In this document: one piece after another, positions 35,654-43,878 of the stretch
Layout of the letters: every line of letters begins with the position of its first letter
How positions within the stretch are numbered: the first letter of the stretch is position 1
NCBI RefSeq assembly: GCF_006438845.1
Contig: NZ_RCZJ01000003.1
Span: forward strand, 30,353 to 94,352
Source of the DNA: Variovorax ginsengisoli
GTDB taxonomy: Bacteria > Pseudomonadota > Gammaproteobacteria > Burkholderiales > Burkholderiaceae_C
DNA length: 64,000 bases
Direction: 5' to 3'
Position numbers and translations under genes: made by a program
The notes under the pieces: generated by a model
What the model was told of the DNA's origin: nothing
Seen by the model: only the letters and a program-made list of their open reading frames with translations
Databases searched by the model: none

Positions 35654-36349
35654 TCAGCGGCGGCCTGCGCCGCCGCCGTTCGCCGGCACCCACAGCAGAT
35701 CCGCGAACGCACGCCCTTTGGCGATGATGTGTTCGCGCATGGCTTGCGCTGCGCGCTCCGGATCGTTGTCGACAATGCCCGCCACCACCGCGTCGTGCTC
35801 CGCAGCGGCGGACTGCAAGCGACCGGGCTGATCCCGCACGCGGCGACGGAACGCAGCAAGCCGCAAACGCAGCTGCCGCACCTGCTCCACCACGATCTCG
35901 TTCCCGCAGCCTTCGTAAAGCGTGTCATGGAAACCTTCATTGGCGGCTTCGTAGGCATGGCGATCGCCACGCGCTGCAGCCTTGCGCGTGGCATCGGCCA
36001 GACGCCGCATGCGCTCGCGCTGCTTCGGGTCCATGCGCAATGCGCACAACCGCGCCACCACCGCTTCGACCTCGGAAAGCGCTTCCAGCATGCCGATCAG
36101 TTCCGACGGTGCCGGCGCGTGGACGTGGATGCCGGACCGCGGGACGATGCGCACCAGGTGCTGCGCAGCCAGCGTGAGCAGCGCCTCGCGCACCGGTGTG
36201 CGTGAAACACCGAAGCGATCGGCAAGTTCCTTCTCGTCGACGGCGTCGCCGGGCTGGAGCGTGCCGCCCTCGATGGCGCTCAGCAACGCAGCGCGAATGC
36301 GCTCGGGCTGACTGGTCATCGCGTCGGCAGTGCTGGCTGGAGCTGGCAT
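35654..36349 (-). CDS. GntR-family (FadR/FCD subfamily) transcriptional regulator
   Basis: 231-residue regulator. The N-terminal winged helix-turn-helix spans about 15-75 (QPGDAVDEKELADRFGVSRTPVREALLTL, a classic GntR motif). The C-terminal helical FCD domain carries metal-ligand candidates (Asp/His in the helices around EAANEGFHDTLYEG and AAEHDAVVAGI). FCD regulators usually sense organic acids. It is divergent from the Bug receptor at 36433 and probably controls the receptor-RraA-MetE-like genes. Start choice is uncertain: ATG 36349 has a GGAA 8-11 bases upstream; in-frame ATGs at 36364 and 36319 lack a visible ribosome site. Confidence 0.85.
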   Translation of the reverse strand: MPAPASTADAMTSQPERIRAALLSAIEGGTLQPGDAVDEKELADRFGVSRTPVREALLTLAAQHLVRIVPRSGIHVHAPAPSELIGMLEALSEVEAVVARLCALRMDPKQRERMRRLADATRKAAARGDRHAYEAANEGFHDTLYEGCGNEIVVEQVRQLRLRLAAFRRRVRDQPGRLQSAAAEHDAVVAGIVDNDPERAAQAMREHIIAKGRAFADLLWVPANGGGAGRR

Positions 36350-36432
36350 ATCTGATCGTTCCATTGGTATATTAGTTGGCGCTTTGCATATTGCGCCGGC
36401 CGTTGGCCGAATCATACGAAGGAGACATCACC

Positions 36433-37401
36433 ATGCCATGGAAACTCGGCGCGTTCGCGCTGTGCTTTGCCGCCCTCGCGGCGCCTTGTGCGGCACAGCC
36501 CGCCTATCCCGACCGCGCGATCACCCTGGTCGTGCCGGTGCCGCCCGGCGGCATTCTCGACACCGTCGCCCGCATGGTCGTGGCGCCGATGGGCGCCACG
36601 CTCGGCCAGCCGGTGGTGATCGACAACCGCGCAGGCGCGGGCGGCAACATCGCCGCGAGCGCCGTGGCGCGCGCGGCGCCCGATGGCTACACGCTGCTGG
36701 TCGGCTACTCGATGTTCCACGTCGGCAACCCGTCGATGTATTCGAATCTCACCTGGGACCCACTGCGCGATTTCACGCCGGTGGGCATGCTGGTGGTGTC
36801 GCCGCACGTGGTCGCGGTCAATCCGTCGACGCCGGCCAAGACGCTGCGCGAACTGGTCGACTACGCCAAGGCCAACCCCGGCAAGCTCAACTACGCCACG
36901 TCCGGCACAGGCTCCGTGCCGCACGTCGGCGTCGAACTCTTCAAGCAGCAGAACCACCTCGACATCGTCCACGTCCCCTACAAGGGCGCCGGCCCGGCGA
37001 TGCAGGATGTGATCGCGGGCAACGTGCAGATGACCGTGGCCACGCCGCCCTCGGTCATGGGCTTCGTGCAGAGCGGCAAGGTGCGCGCGCTCGCCGTGGC
37101 CGCCAAGCAGCGCCTGCCGCAGATGCCTGACGTGCCGACCACGGCCGAGGCCGGTTTCCCGGGGTTCGAGCTCGAAGCCTGGGTTGCGCTCTTCGCACCG
37201 AAGGGCACGCCGCCTGCCGCCGTTGCCAAGCTCACCGAAGCCGCCAAGCTCGCGCTGCAGTCGCCGCAGGTGAAGAAGTCGGCCGAGACGGCCGGCGTCG
37301 AGATCCGCTACATGCCGCCGGCCGAGCTCGACGCCGTCGTGCGCAAGGACATCGTCTACTGGTCCAAGGTCATCAAGACCGCCAACATCCGCGCCGATTA
37401 A
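36433..37401 (+). CDS. Bug-family tripartite tricarboxylate transporter receptor
   Basis: 322-residue periplasmic binding protein with a cleavable signal peptide (KLGAFALCFAALAAPCAAQ) and the family run YPDRAITLVVPVPPGGILD. VIDNRAGAGGNIAAS, HVPYKGAGPAMQDVIAGNVQ and PGFELEAWVALFAPKGTP follow. ATG 36433 is preceded by AAGGAG at a good distance. It is the third Bug receptor in the window but belongs to a different unit, divergent from the GntR regulator and 37 bases upstream of an RraA-family gene. It likely imports a hydroxy or oxo acid handled by that gene product. No TctA/TctB partner is present. Confidence 0.92.
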   Translation: MPWKLGAFALCFAALAAPCAAQPAYPDRAITLVVPVPPGGILDTVARMVVAPMGATLGQPVVIDNRAGAGGNIAASAVARAAPDGYTLLVGYSMFHVGNPSMYSNLTWDPLRDFTPVGMLVVSPHVVAVNPSTPAKTLRELVDYAKANPGKLNYATSGTGSVPHVGVELFKQQNHLDIVHVPYKGAGPAMQDVIAGNVQMTVATPPSVMGFVQSGKVRALAVAAKQRLPQMPDVPTTAEAGFPGFELEAWVALFAPKGTPPAAVAKLTEAAKLALQSPQVKKSAETAGVEIRYMPPAELDAVVRKDIVYWSKVIKTANIRAD

Positions 37402-37438
37402 GGCCCAGCCCCACCGCTTTTCCGAACAGCCCTTCACC

Positions 37439-38131
37439 ATGACCTCCTCCATTGCTCCCACCGACAACGCTGCCTTTATCGAGCGCGCACTCCGGCTCGA
37501 CTGCGCGGCGCTGAGCGACGCGCTCGACCGCTCAGGCATCGCCGGCCAGTGCTACGAAATCTCGCCGCGCGACCCGGGCTTTCGCATGGCCGGCCACGCC
37601 TACACGGTGCTCTACCGGCCGGCCGCCCACGACGAAGAAGGCTTCGTCGGCGACTTCATTGACGACGTGCCGCCAGGCAGCGTGATCACCATCGACAACC
37701 GCGGCCGCGACAACATGGGCACCTGGGGCAACATCCTCACCGAGATGGCGCACTACCGGAAGATGGCCGGCACCGTGATCGACGGCATCAACCGCGACGT
37801 GGCGCTGTGCCGCGAGCTCAACTACCCGATCTTCAGTCGCGGCCACTGGATGCGCACCGGCAAGGGCCGCATCCAGCTCGCCGGCCTGCAGGTGCCGGTG
37901 CAGATCGGCGGCGTGAACGTGAACCCCGGCGACCTGCTGCGCGGCGACGCAGACGGCGTGGTCGTGATCCCCCAGGCAATGCAGGAACAGGTGCTCACGT
38001 ACGCCGAAGAAATCACCGAGCAGGAGAACGCGATCCGCGCCGGCATCCGCGCCGGACTTCGCATGGACGAAGCCCGTCGCGTCCACCATTACCATCACCT
38101 GCAAAGTCCCGGCTACGACAAGATCCGCTGA
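37439..38131 (+). CDS. RraA-family protein (oxoacid aldolase-like)
   Basis: 230-residue RraA-like protein. The family contains both the RNase E regulator RraA and divalent-metal aldolases such as 4-carboxy-4-hydroxy-2-oxoadipate (HMG/CHA) aldolase. This sequence has GSVITIDNRGRDNMGTWGNIL near 80 and VIDGINRDVALC near 117, the metal/substrate loops (R-D pair) seen in the aldolase branch, and GDLLRGDADGVVVIP near 165. Its length exceeds E. coli RraA (161 aa), also favouring the enzyme branch. Coupling with a Bug receptor and an FCD regulator supports a catabolic role on an oxo or hydroxy acid. Substrate unassigned. Confidence 0.83.
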   Translation: MTSSIAPTDNAAFIERALRLDCAALSDALDRSGIAGQCYEISPRDPGFRMAGHAYTVLYRPAAHDEEGFVGDFIDDVPPGSVITIDNRGRDNMGTWGNILTEMAHYRKMAGTVIDGINRDVALCRELNYPIFSRGHWMRTGKGRIQLAGLQVPVQIGGVNVNPGDLLRGDADGVVVIPQAMQEQVLTYAEEITEQENAIRAGIRAGLRMDEARRVHHYHHLQSPGYDKIR

Positions 38132-38180
38132 CGCGATTCGTCCGTTGCCTGCCCGCCCTTCTCTTTCAGGAACCCTCTTC

Positions 38181-39212
38181 ATGTCCCGTCCCCTCTTCAG
38201 TGCCACCATCGCGGGCAGCCTGCCCAAGCCGGCCTGGCTCTCCGAAACACAAAAGCTCTGGCCGCAGTGGAAAGCCGAGGGCGACGAGCTCGCCCAGGCC
38301 AAGGCCGACGCCACGCTGCTGTGGATCAAGGCACAGGAAGACGCCGGCCTCGACGTGATCGGCGATGGCGAACAGTCGCGCCAGCATTTCGTGCACGGCT
38401 TTCTGGAGCAGGTCGAAGGCATCGACTTCGAGCACAAGGTGAAGATGGGCATCCGCGACAACCGCTACGACGCGATGGTGCCGCAGGTGGTTTCGGCGCT
38501 GAAGCTCAAGGGCCGCGTGCATGCGACCGAAGCGCGCCTGCTGCGCGCCCACACCGACCGCAAGATCAAGTTCACGCTGCCCGGCCCGATGACCATCGTC
38601 GACACCGTGGCCGACCGCTTCTACGGCGACCGCGTAAAGATGGCGATGGCCTTCGCCGAACTGCTGAACGAAGAGGCGCTGGCTCTGCAGGCCGACGGCG
38701 TGGACATCGTGCAGTTCGACGAGCCGGCCTTCAACGTCTACATGAAGGACGCGGCCGACTGGGGTGTGAAGGCGCTGGAGCGGGCCGCGCAGGGGCTGAC
38801 CTGCACCACCGCCGTTCACATCTGCTACGGCTACGGCATCAAGGCGAACGTCGACTGGAAAGCCACGCTGGGCGAAGAATGGCGCCAATACGAAGCCGTT
38901 TTCCCGGCGCTCGCTGCGAGCAGCATCGATCAGGTGAGCCTGGAGTGCTTCCATTCGCACGTGCCGCCGCATCTCATGAAGCTGCTCGAAGGCAAGGACG
39001 TGATGGTCGGGGTGATCGATGTGGCCAGCGACACGGTCGAGACGCCCGAGCAGATCGCCGAGACCATCGGCTTGGCCCTGCAGTACGTGCCGAAGGATCG
39101 CCTCCTGCCCTGCACGAACTGCGGCCTGGCACCGATGAATCGCGAGATCGCGTTGCAGAAGCTGCAGGCACTGGCCGCCGGCGCCGAACTGGCGCGCCAG
39201 CGCTACGCCTGA
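38181..39212 (+). CDS. Core-type cobalamin-independent methionine synthase-like protein
   Basis: 343-residue protein corresponding to the C-terminal catalytic half of MetE only; full MetE is about 755 residues. It begins with ATIAGSLPKPAWL (the substrate-binding motif of the barrel). It has VIGDGEQSRQHFVHGF near 55, FDEPAFNVY near 180 and a zinc-site histidine/cysteine set (AVHICYGYG near 215, ESC-equivalent VSLECFHSHVP near 255, PCTNCGLAPMN near 310). Such short forms use methyl donors other than the long MetE system or act in other methyl/thiol chemistry. ATG 38181 (MSRPLFSA) has AGGAA upstream. It follows the RraA-like gene by 49 bases and overlaps the convergent LacI gene by ten bases. 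Confidence 0.82.
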   Translation: MSRPLFSATIAGSLPKPAWLSETQKLWPQWKAEGDELAQAKADATLLWIKAQEDAGLDVIGDGEQSRQHFVHGFLEQVEGIDFEHKVKMGIRDNRYDAMVPQVVSALKLKGRVHATEARLLRAHTDRKIKFTLPGPMTIVDTVADRFYGDRVKMAMAFAELLNEEALALQADGVDIVQFDEPAFNVYMKDAADWGVKALERAAQGLTCTTAVHICYGYGIKANVDWKATLGEEWRQYEAVFPALAASSIDQVSLECFHSHVPPHLMKLLEGKDVMVGVIDVASDTVETPEQIAETIGLALQYVPKDRLLPCTNCGLAPMNREIALQKLQALAAGAELARQRYA

Positions 39213-40261
39213 GCGCGCTGCGAGGAACCCCGAACCACCAGCTCGCCCGGCAGCAGCAGCTGGCGCGCTGCGCCTTCGAGCCCTTGCAGGCGCTCGATCA
39301 GGCAGCCAGCCGCTGCGCGACCGATCTCGTCGGTCGGCTGCGACAGGGTCGTGAGGCCCGGGCCGATCAAGGGCGCCCATTCCGGGTCATCGAAGCCGAC
39401 GAAGCCCAGCTCGTGGCCGAAGCGCCAGCCCAGTTGCGTCATGGCGCCCGCCACACGAAGCGTGACCACCGCGTTGCCTGCGATCACAGCCGCCTGGCGC
39501 CGCCCGCGCTTCGCGCGCTGCTGCAAGGCACGCAGCGCCGCATTCAGGCCCGCGGTGTCGCCCTCTTCACTCTCGAAGACTTCGCCTTTGACTTGCGGCG
39601 CATGCGCCGCCAAGCAATCGCTGAACGCGCCGGCACGCTCGCGCCGCGTGCTCACGCCTTTCTGTGGTTCGGTGATGTAGAGCAGCTCGCGAAAGCCGCC
39701 GTCGAGCAGGTGTTCGCAAACCTGCGCCATCGCGCCGGCGTTGTCGAGCGAGACGAAGTCCGCATGCATGCCGGCGTGGCGCCGGTCGACCAGCACCGCC
39801 GGCTTGCCGTGCAGCGCCACCGCATCGACGACGCCCGCGCCGCGGCCCAGCGTGTTGAGGATGAAGCCGTCGACCTGGTAACCGGCCAACGCATTGAGGG
39901 CTTCGCGCTCTCGCCCGCTCTCGTTGCCGAGGTTGAACAGCATCACCAGGTAGCCCGCGTCCTGGCAGGCCTTCTCGGCACCGCGCAGCACGGCCACCGA
40001 ATAGGGGTTGGTGATGTCGGCCACGATCAGCCCGATGAGGCGCGTTCGACCGCGGCTGAGCGCCTGCGCCATCGGACTCGGCGAATAGCCAAGCGCGGCG
40101 ATGGCTTTCTCGACGCGCGCCGCGATGTCGGGCGTGAGCAGCCGCTCGCGGTGGTTGAAGAAGCGCGAGACGGTGGCCTTCGACACGCCCGCAGCCACCG
40201 CCACGTCGGCGATGGTGGCGCGACGCCCTGGCGCTCTGGTGCGCGGCGCCCGGGTGCTCAC
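39203..40261 (-). CDS. ptxS: LacI-family repressor, PtxS-like
   Basis: 352-residue LacI-family regulator: helix-turn-helix at about 16-40 (TIADVAVAAGVSKATVSRFF), hinge ALSRGRTRLIGLIVAD near 70, and a periplasmic-binding-protein-like effector domain. PtxS of Pseudomonas represses 2-ketogluconate genes and binds TGAAACCGGTTTCA. That exact palindrome occurs at 46124-46137 in front of the operon that ends with this gene, and genes resembling kguD, kguK and kguE are immediately upstream. I therefore assign PtxS, with 2-ketogluconate as likely inducer. The start is GTG 40261, overlapping the stop of the dehydrogenase gene (GTGA). Confidence 0.8.
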   Translation of the reverse strand: MSTRAPRTRAPGRRATIADVAVAAGVSKATVSRFFNHRERLLTPDIAARVEKAIAALGYSPSPMAQALSRGRTRLIGLIVADITNPYSVAVLRGAEKACQDAGYLVMLFNLGNESGREREALNALAGYQVDGFILNTLGRGAGVVDAVALHGKPAVLVDRRHAGMHADFVSLDNAGAMAQVCEHLLDGGFRELLYITEPQKGVSTRRERAGAFSDCLAAHAPQVKGEVFESEEGDTAGLNAALRALQQRAKRGRRQAAVIAGNAVVTLRVAGAMTQLGWRFGHELGFVGFDDPEWAPLIGPGLTTLSQPTDEIGRAAAGCLIERLQGLEGAARQLLLPGELVVRGSSQRAQA

Positions 40262-41253
40262 ACAGCCGCCGTGTCGCAGACGGCGGCCGGCCTTTCACCG
40301 GCCAGCGCCCGCAGCAGATTGGTGGTGGCCAGTCCGGCCATGGCGTGCCGCGTCTCGTGCGTGGCCGAGCCGATGTGCGGCAGCGGCGTGACGCGCGGGT
40401 GCGTGCGCAAGGCCGAGTCCATCGGCAGCGGCTCCTTCGCGAACACGTCGAGGCCGGCGGCGCGCAGGTGGCCGCTGTCGAGCGCGGCGAGCAGCGCGGT
40501 TTCGTTCACCGTCGCGCCCCTGCCGCCGTTAATGAAGACGGCGCCCGCCTTCATCGCACCGAACACGTCGGCGTCGATCATGCCGCGCGTGGCATCGGAC
40601 AAAGGCAGCATCGCGACCACGAAATCGGCGCGTGCCAGCAGGTCGTTCAGCGGCGTGTGGGTCGCGTGGCCTTGCAGTTCAGGCGCCTGCGCGGCCAGGT
40701 CGACCGGCCGGCGGGCGTGGTACAGCACCGGCATACCGAAGCCGAGCGATGCGCGGCGCGCGATGGCCTGGCCGATGCGGCCGAAGCCCAGCAGGCCGAT
40801 GGTCTTGCCATGCACGTCGAAGCCGAACAGGTCTTCGCCGATGTTCTTGTTCCACTGACCCGCGCGCACGAGGTTGGCGAGCTCGACGACGCGCCGGCTG
40901 GTCGCCATCAGCAGCGCGAACACGGTGTCGGCCACCGTCTCGTCGAGCACGCCGGGCGTGTGGCACAGCACGATGCCGCGCGCGTTCAATTCAGCGAGCG
41001 CGTAGTTGTCGACGCCGACCGACACGCTGGAGATCGCCTCCAGCTGCGGCGCGCGGTCGAGCAGCGCGGCATCGACCGTATGGCTGGAACCGATGAGGCC
41101 GTGCGCTGTCGGCAGCGCGGCTTCGAAGGCGGCCAGATCCCGCTTGGGATCGGCCACGACGACGTGGTGCACGGCCTGCAGGCGCGCCAACTGGTCGGGC
41201 GGCAGTTCACGAAAGACGACGATGTTCTTCTTCGACGGTGCGGTGGTACTCAC
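40258..41253 (-). CDS. kguD: D-2-hydroxyacid dehydrogenase, candidate 2-keto-6-phosphogluconate reductase
   Basis: 331-residue NAD(P)-dependent D-isomer 2-hydroxyacid dehydrogenase. The Rossmann motif is IGLLGFGRIGQAIARRA near 152-168. The catalytic Arg is in FINGGRGATVNETAL, the Glu in LDVFAKEPLP and the His in PLPHIGSATHETR. Family members reduce glyoxylate, hydroxypyruvate or 2-ketogluconate. The location between PtxS-like, sugar kinase and KguE-like genes points to the KguD role: 2-keto-6-phosphogluconate to 6-phosphogluconate. Alternatively it reduces free 2-ketogluconate (GhrB-like). It overlaps both neighbours by four bases. Confidence 0.75.
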   Translation of the reverse strand: MSTTAPSKKNIVVFRELPPDQLARLQAVHHVVVADPKRDLAAFEAALPTAHGLIGSSHTVDAALLDRAPQLEAISSVSVGVDNYALAELNARGIVLCHTPGVLDETVADTVFALLMATSRRVVELANLVRAGQWNKNIGEDLFGFDVHGKTIGLLGFGRIGQAIARRASLGFGMPVLYHARRPVDLAAQAPELQGHATHTPLNDLLARADFVVAMLPLSDATRGMIDADVFGAMKAGAVFINGGRGATVNETALLAALDSGHLRAAGLDVFAKEPLPMDSALRTHPRVTPLPHIGSATHETRHAMAGLATTNLLRALAGERPAAVCDTAAV

Positions 41254-42209
41254 AGTGCGGCCTCTTCAAGTTGGGCCCGCGTCGGCAGGCCTTCGGTATC
41301 GCCCAGCACCTGCACGGCACGGGCGCCAATCCAGCTGCCGCGGCGCACCGCATCGGGCACGCTGCAGCCTTCGAGCAAGGCGCTGATCACACCCGCCGCG
41401 AAACCGTCGCCGGCGCCCACGGTGTCGATCACTTCCTTCACGGGGAAGCCGGGCACGCGGCCCGTGGCCGAACCCCCGGCCACGCCGCCGTCGTAGTACG
41501 CGCCATCGGCGCCGAGCTTGACGACGACCAGCTTGGCGCCGAGCTTTCGATAGAACCGAGCGATGCCTTCGGGCGTGCTTTCGCCGGTGAGCAGCAGGCC
41601 TTCTTCGATGCCCGGCAGCACCCAGTCGGCGCGCGACGCGAGGTCGTTGATGGCGGTGCGCATCGCCTCGGTCGACGCCCACAACGTCGGCCGCAGGTTC
41701 GGGTCGAAGGAGACGGTGCGGCCGGCGGCACGCATCGCGTCCATGGTCTTGATCGCGGCCGGCAGCGTGGTCGGGGAAATGGCCGGGAACACGCCCGTGG
41801 CGTGCAGGTGGCGCGCCGAAGTGAGCCAGGGCACGTCGACGTCGTCCACCGTCATCTGGCTCGCGGCCGAGCCCTTGCGGTGGTATTCGACCGGCGGGTC
41901 GCTGCCGTCGGTGACGCGGCCCTTGAACTGGAAGCCGGTCTTCTGCGCCGCGTCGCAAGTGACGTGAGAGCAATCGATGCCCTCGCCCTTCATCGTCGCG
42001 AGCAGGCAGCGGCCCATCGAGTCGGTGCCCAGGCGGCTGGCCCAGCCCACCTTCAGGCCAAGGCGCGACAGGCCAATGGCCACGTTGGTCTCGGCGCCGG
42101 CGGTGCGCTTGTGGAAGGACTGCGCGTCCTCCAGCGGGCCGGGCCGGTCGGCCACCAGCAGCAGCATGGCTTCGCCGAACAGGGCGACATCGAAGGCAGT
42201 GTCTGTCAT
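41250..42209 (-). CDS. kguK: PfkB-family sugar-acid kinase, candidate 2-ketogluconokinase
   Basis: 319-residue PfkB/ribokinase-fold kinase. The N-terminal substrate region includes GPLEDAQSFHKRTAGAETNVAIGLSRLG. RVTDGSDPPVEYHRKGSAAS near 97-116 resembles the 2-keto-3-deoxygluconate kinase subgroup. The C-terminal signature DTVGAGDGFAAG near 262 holds the catalytic aspartate. KdgK and KguK are hard to separate by sequence; the operator and the kguE/kguD-like neighbours favour KguK (ATP + 2-ketogluconate to the 6-phosphate). It overlaps the upstream gene's stop (ATGA). Confidence 0.75.
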   Translation of the reverse strand: MTDTAFDVALFGEAMLLLVADRPGPLEDAQSFHKRTAGAETNVAIGLSRLGLKVGWASRLGTDSMGRCLLATMKGEGIDCSHVTCDAAQKTGFQFKGRVTDGSDPPVEYHRKGSAASQMTVDDVDVPWLTSARHLHATGVFPAISPTTLPAAIKTMDAMRAAGRTVSFDPNLRPTLWASTEAMRTAINDLASRADWVLPGIEEGLLLTGESTPEGIARFYRKLGAKLVVVKLGADGAYYDGGVAGGSATGRVPGFPVKEVIDTVGAGDGFAAGVISALLEGCSVPDAVRRGSWIGARAVQVLGDTEGLPTRAQLEEAAL

Positions 42210-42958
42210 GACTGAACGCGCGAGTTGCGAACGATGTCGATCTGTTGCTTCGTGACGGCCAGCAGGTCGTCACCGATCAGCGGGTATTCGATGGCGTGCG
42301 GCACGTCGGCCGGCAACGCACGCAGCACGGCGCGCCACGGCGCGGACGATTCCATCAGCGGCACGGCCACCCACTTGGCAGGCAGCCGCTGCACGCCCTT
42401 GCAATGCACGTAGCGCACGCGATGGCCCAGGGCCTTGGCGGCCTCGAGCGAACACTCGCCGACCCAGTGCCAGTTGCCCATGTCGAAGGTCATGCCCAGG
42501 TTCACGCCGGCGCGGTCGGCCACGTCGAAGAAGGTCTGCAGCGCGGGCAGCGTGCCGGCGGTGACGGTTTGGTCGTTCTCGATCAGCAGCTCGATGCGCG
42601 TCTCGGCCAGCGCGACCTTCAGGCCCCACAGCGATCCGTGCGAGGTCGCGCGGAAATCGCCGATGGCCATCTTCAGGCGCTTGGCGCCGAGCGTTGTCGC
42701 GGCGGCGATGCCGCGCTGCAATGCGGCGCTGTCGAGCCAACCGCCTTCGGCCCACAGTCCCTCGGGGCTGCTGTAGACAGCGGCGTGGCCGGCGAGCGCT
42801 GGGAGCTCAGCGTCGGGGCTGCGCAGCAGCTCGCCGCGCACTTCGACCGAATCGGCACCGGCCGCCCGCGCGAGTTCAGCGCACCAGAGCTGGCCGTGCC
42901 GGCCCACCTCGGCCGCGCCGAAGGATGACAGCGAGATCAGTACGGGAATCGCGGCCAT
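42206..42958 (-). CDS. kguE: Sugar phosphate isomerase/epimerase family protein, KguE-like
   Basis: 250-residue TIM-barrel protein of the xylose-isomerase-like/AP endonuclease 2 family. ELLIENDQTV near 130 and GMTFDMGNWHWVGE near 160 hold the usual metal-binding Glu and Asp. VRYVHCKGVQ near 187 and HAIEYPLIGDD near 228 complete the site. KguE is part of the Pseudomonas 2-ketogluconate operon but its reaction is not firmly established; epimerisation of a sugar acid or its phosphate is the usual guess. ATG 42958 overlaps the stop of the ABC ATPase gene (TGATG); a TTG three bases upstream is in frame. Confidence 0.72.
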   Translation of the reverse strand: MAAIPVLISLSSFGAAEVGRHGQLWCAELARAAGADSVEVRGELLRSPDAELPALAGHAAVYSSPEGLWAEGGWLDSAALQRGIAAATTLGAKRLKMAIGDFRATSHGSLWGLKVALAETRIELLIENDQTVTAGTLPALQTFFDVADRAGVNLGMTFDMGNWHWVGECSLEAAKALGHRVRYVHCKGVQRLPAKWVAVPLMESSAPWRAVLRALPADVPHAIEYPLIGDDLLAVTKQQIDIVRNSRVQS

Positions 42959-43734
42959 CAATGCGCCTGATGCGACGACAGGATCTGGCCGAGAAACTGC
43001 CGGGTCTTCTCGTTCTGCGGATTGCCGAAGAACTCGGTCGGCGGCGCCTGCTCGACGATCTTGCCGTCGGCCATGAAGATCACGCGGTCGGCCACGCTGC
43101 GGGCGAAGCCCATTTCATGTGTCACGCACAGCATGGTCATGCCGTCGTCGGCCAGCGAGATCATGGTGTCGAGCACTTCCTTGACCATCTCGGGGTCGAG
43201 CGCGGACGTGGGCTCGTCGAACAGCATGATCTTCGGCGTCATGCACAGCGCGCGCGCAATGGCCACGCGCTGCTGCTGCCCGCCCGACAACTGGCTCGGG
43301 TACTTCTTCGCCTGCTCGGGAATGCGCACGCGCGTGAGGTACTTCATCGCCACCTCTTCGGCCTCGGCCTTCGTCATGCCGCGCGAGCGCATCGGCGCCA
43401 GCGTGCAGTTCTCGAGGATGGTGAGGTGCGGGAACAGGTTGAACTGCTGGAACACCATGCCGACCTCGGCGCGCACCGCGTCGACGTTCTTGCCGCCCGC
43501 GGTGAGCTCGATGCCGTCGACCACGATGCGGCCCTGCTGCACCGTCTCGAGCCGGTTGATGCAGCGGATCAGCGTCGACTTGCCCGAACCCGACGGCCCG
43601 CAGATCACGATGCGCTCGCCCGCGCGCACCGCGAGGTCGATGCCGGTCAGCACCTGGAATTCGCCGTACCACTTGTTCACCGCCTCGAGACGGATGATGG
43701 GTTCGGCGCTATCGGTCGTCACTGCGTCGGTCAT
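42958..43734 (-). CDS. ABC transporter ATP-binding protein, polar amino acid (GlnQ-like) type
   Basis: 258-residue ATPase. Walker A is [13 protein letters not shown] near 52-64, the Q-loop is [16 protein letters not shown] near 98, the signature is [16 protein letters not shown] near 154 and Walker B is [15 protein letters not shown] near 175, with an intact H-loop (VTHEMGFAR). It is of the polar-amino-acid-transporter class, which also includes sugar-acid relatives. It overlaps the kguE-like gene, so transporter and catabolic genes are one operon. ATG 43734 is chosen, with GGAAC about 10 bases upstream. A 144-base gap containing a repeat element separates it from its binding protein gene. 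Confidence 0.9.
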   Translation of the reverse strand: MTDAVTTDSAEPIIRLEAVNKWYGEFQVLTGIDLAVRAGERIVICGPSGSGKSTLIRCINRLETVQQGRIVVDGIELTAGGKNVDAVRAEVGMVFQQFNLFPHLTILENCTLAPMRSRGMTKAEAEEVAMKYLTRVRIPEQAKKYPSQLSGGQQQRVAIARALCMTPKIMLFDEPTSALDPEMVKEVLDTMISLADDGMTMLCVTHEMGFARSVADRVIFMADGKIVEQAPPTEFFGNPQNEKTRQFLGQILSSHQAH

Positions 43735-43796
43735 GCTTTTCTGTTCCAAAGGTTCGTCATCGAGCGCACAAGCCCTGTTCGTGAAACACCGCGGAA

Positions 43797-43876
43797 CCGG
43801 CTCTGCCGGGCCGCTGGTGTTGCCCCCTGTGAGGGGGTTGGCAAAGCGACACGAAGTGCGCGCAGACTGGGGGAGA
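43797..43876. repeat. Structured intergenic repeat-like element
   Basis: The gap between the binding-protein and ATPase genes contains consecutive hairpins: CCGGC/GCCGG at 43797-43809 and CCCCCT/AGGGGG at 43823-43837 with a three-base loop. A CGACACGAAGTGCGCGCAGAC segment and a G-run follow. From memory, elements with a CCCCCT...AGGGGGTTGGC core and this tail recur in intergenic regions of Comamonadaceae genomes. No second copy was seen in this window. It may attenuate transcription or stabilise the upstream mRNA end, raising binding-protein levels over ATPase. Confidence 0.5.
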
Positions 43877-43878
43877 AC

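Noticed and set aside
36347..36390. Operator for the GntR regulator in the AT-rich gap with two GCATAT motifs.
   Set aside because: No convincing palindrome of the GntR/FCD type could be drawn; the motifs are too short.
38181..39212. Full MetE with a missing N-terminal half due to frameshift.
   Set aside because: The upstream DNA encodes an intact RraA-family gene and a normal ribosome site precedes ATG 38181, so the short form is native.
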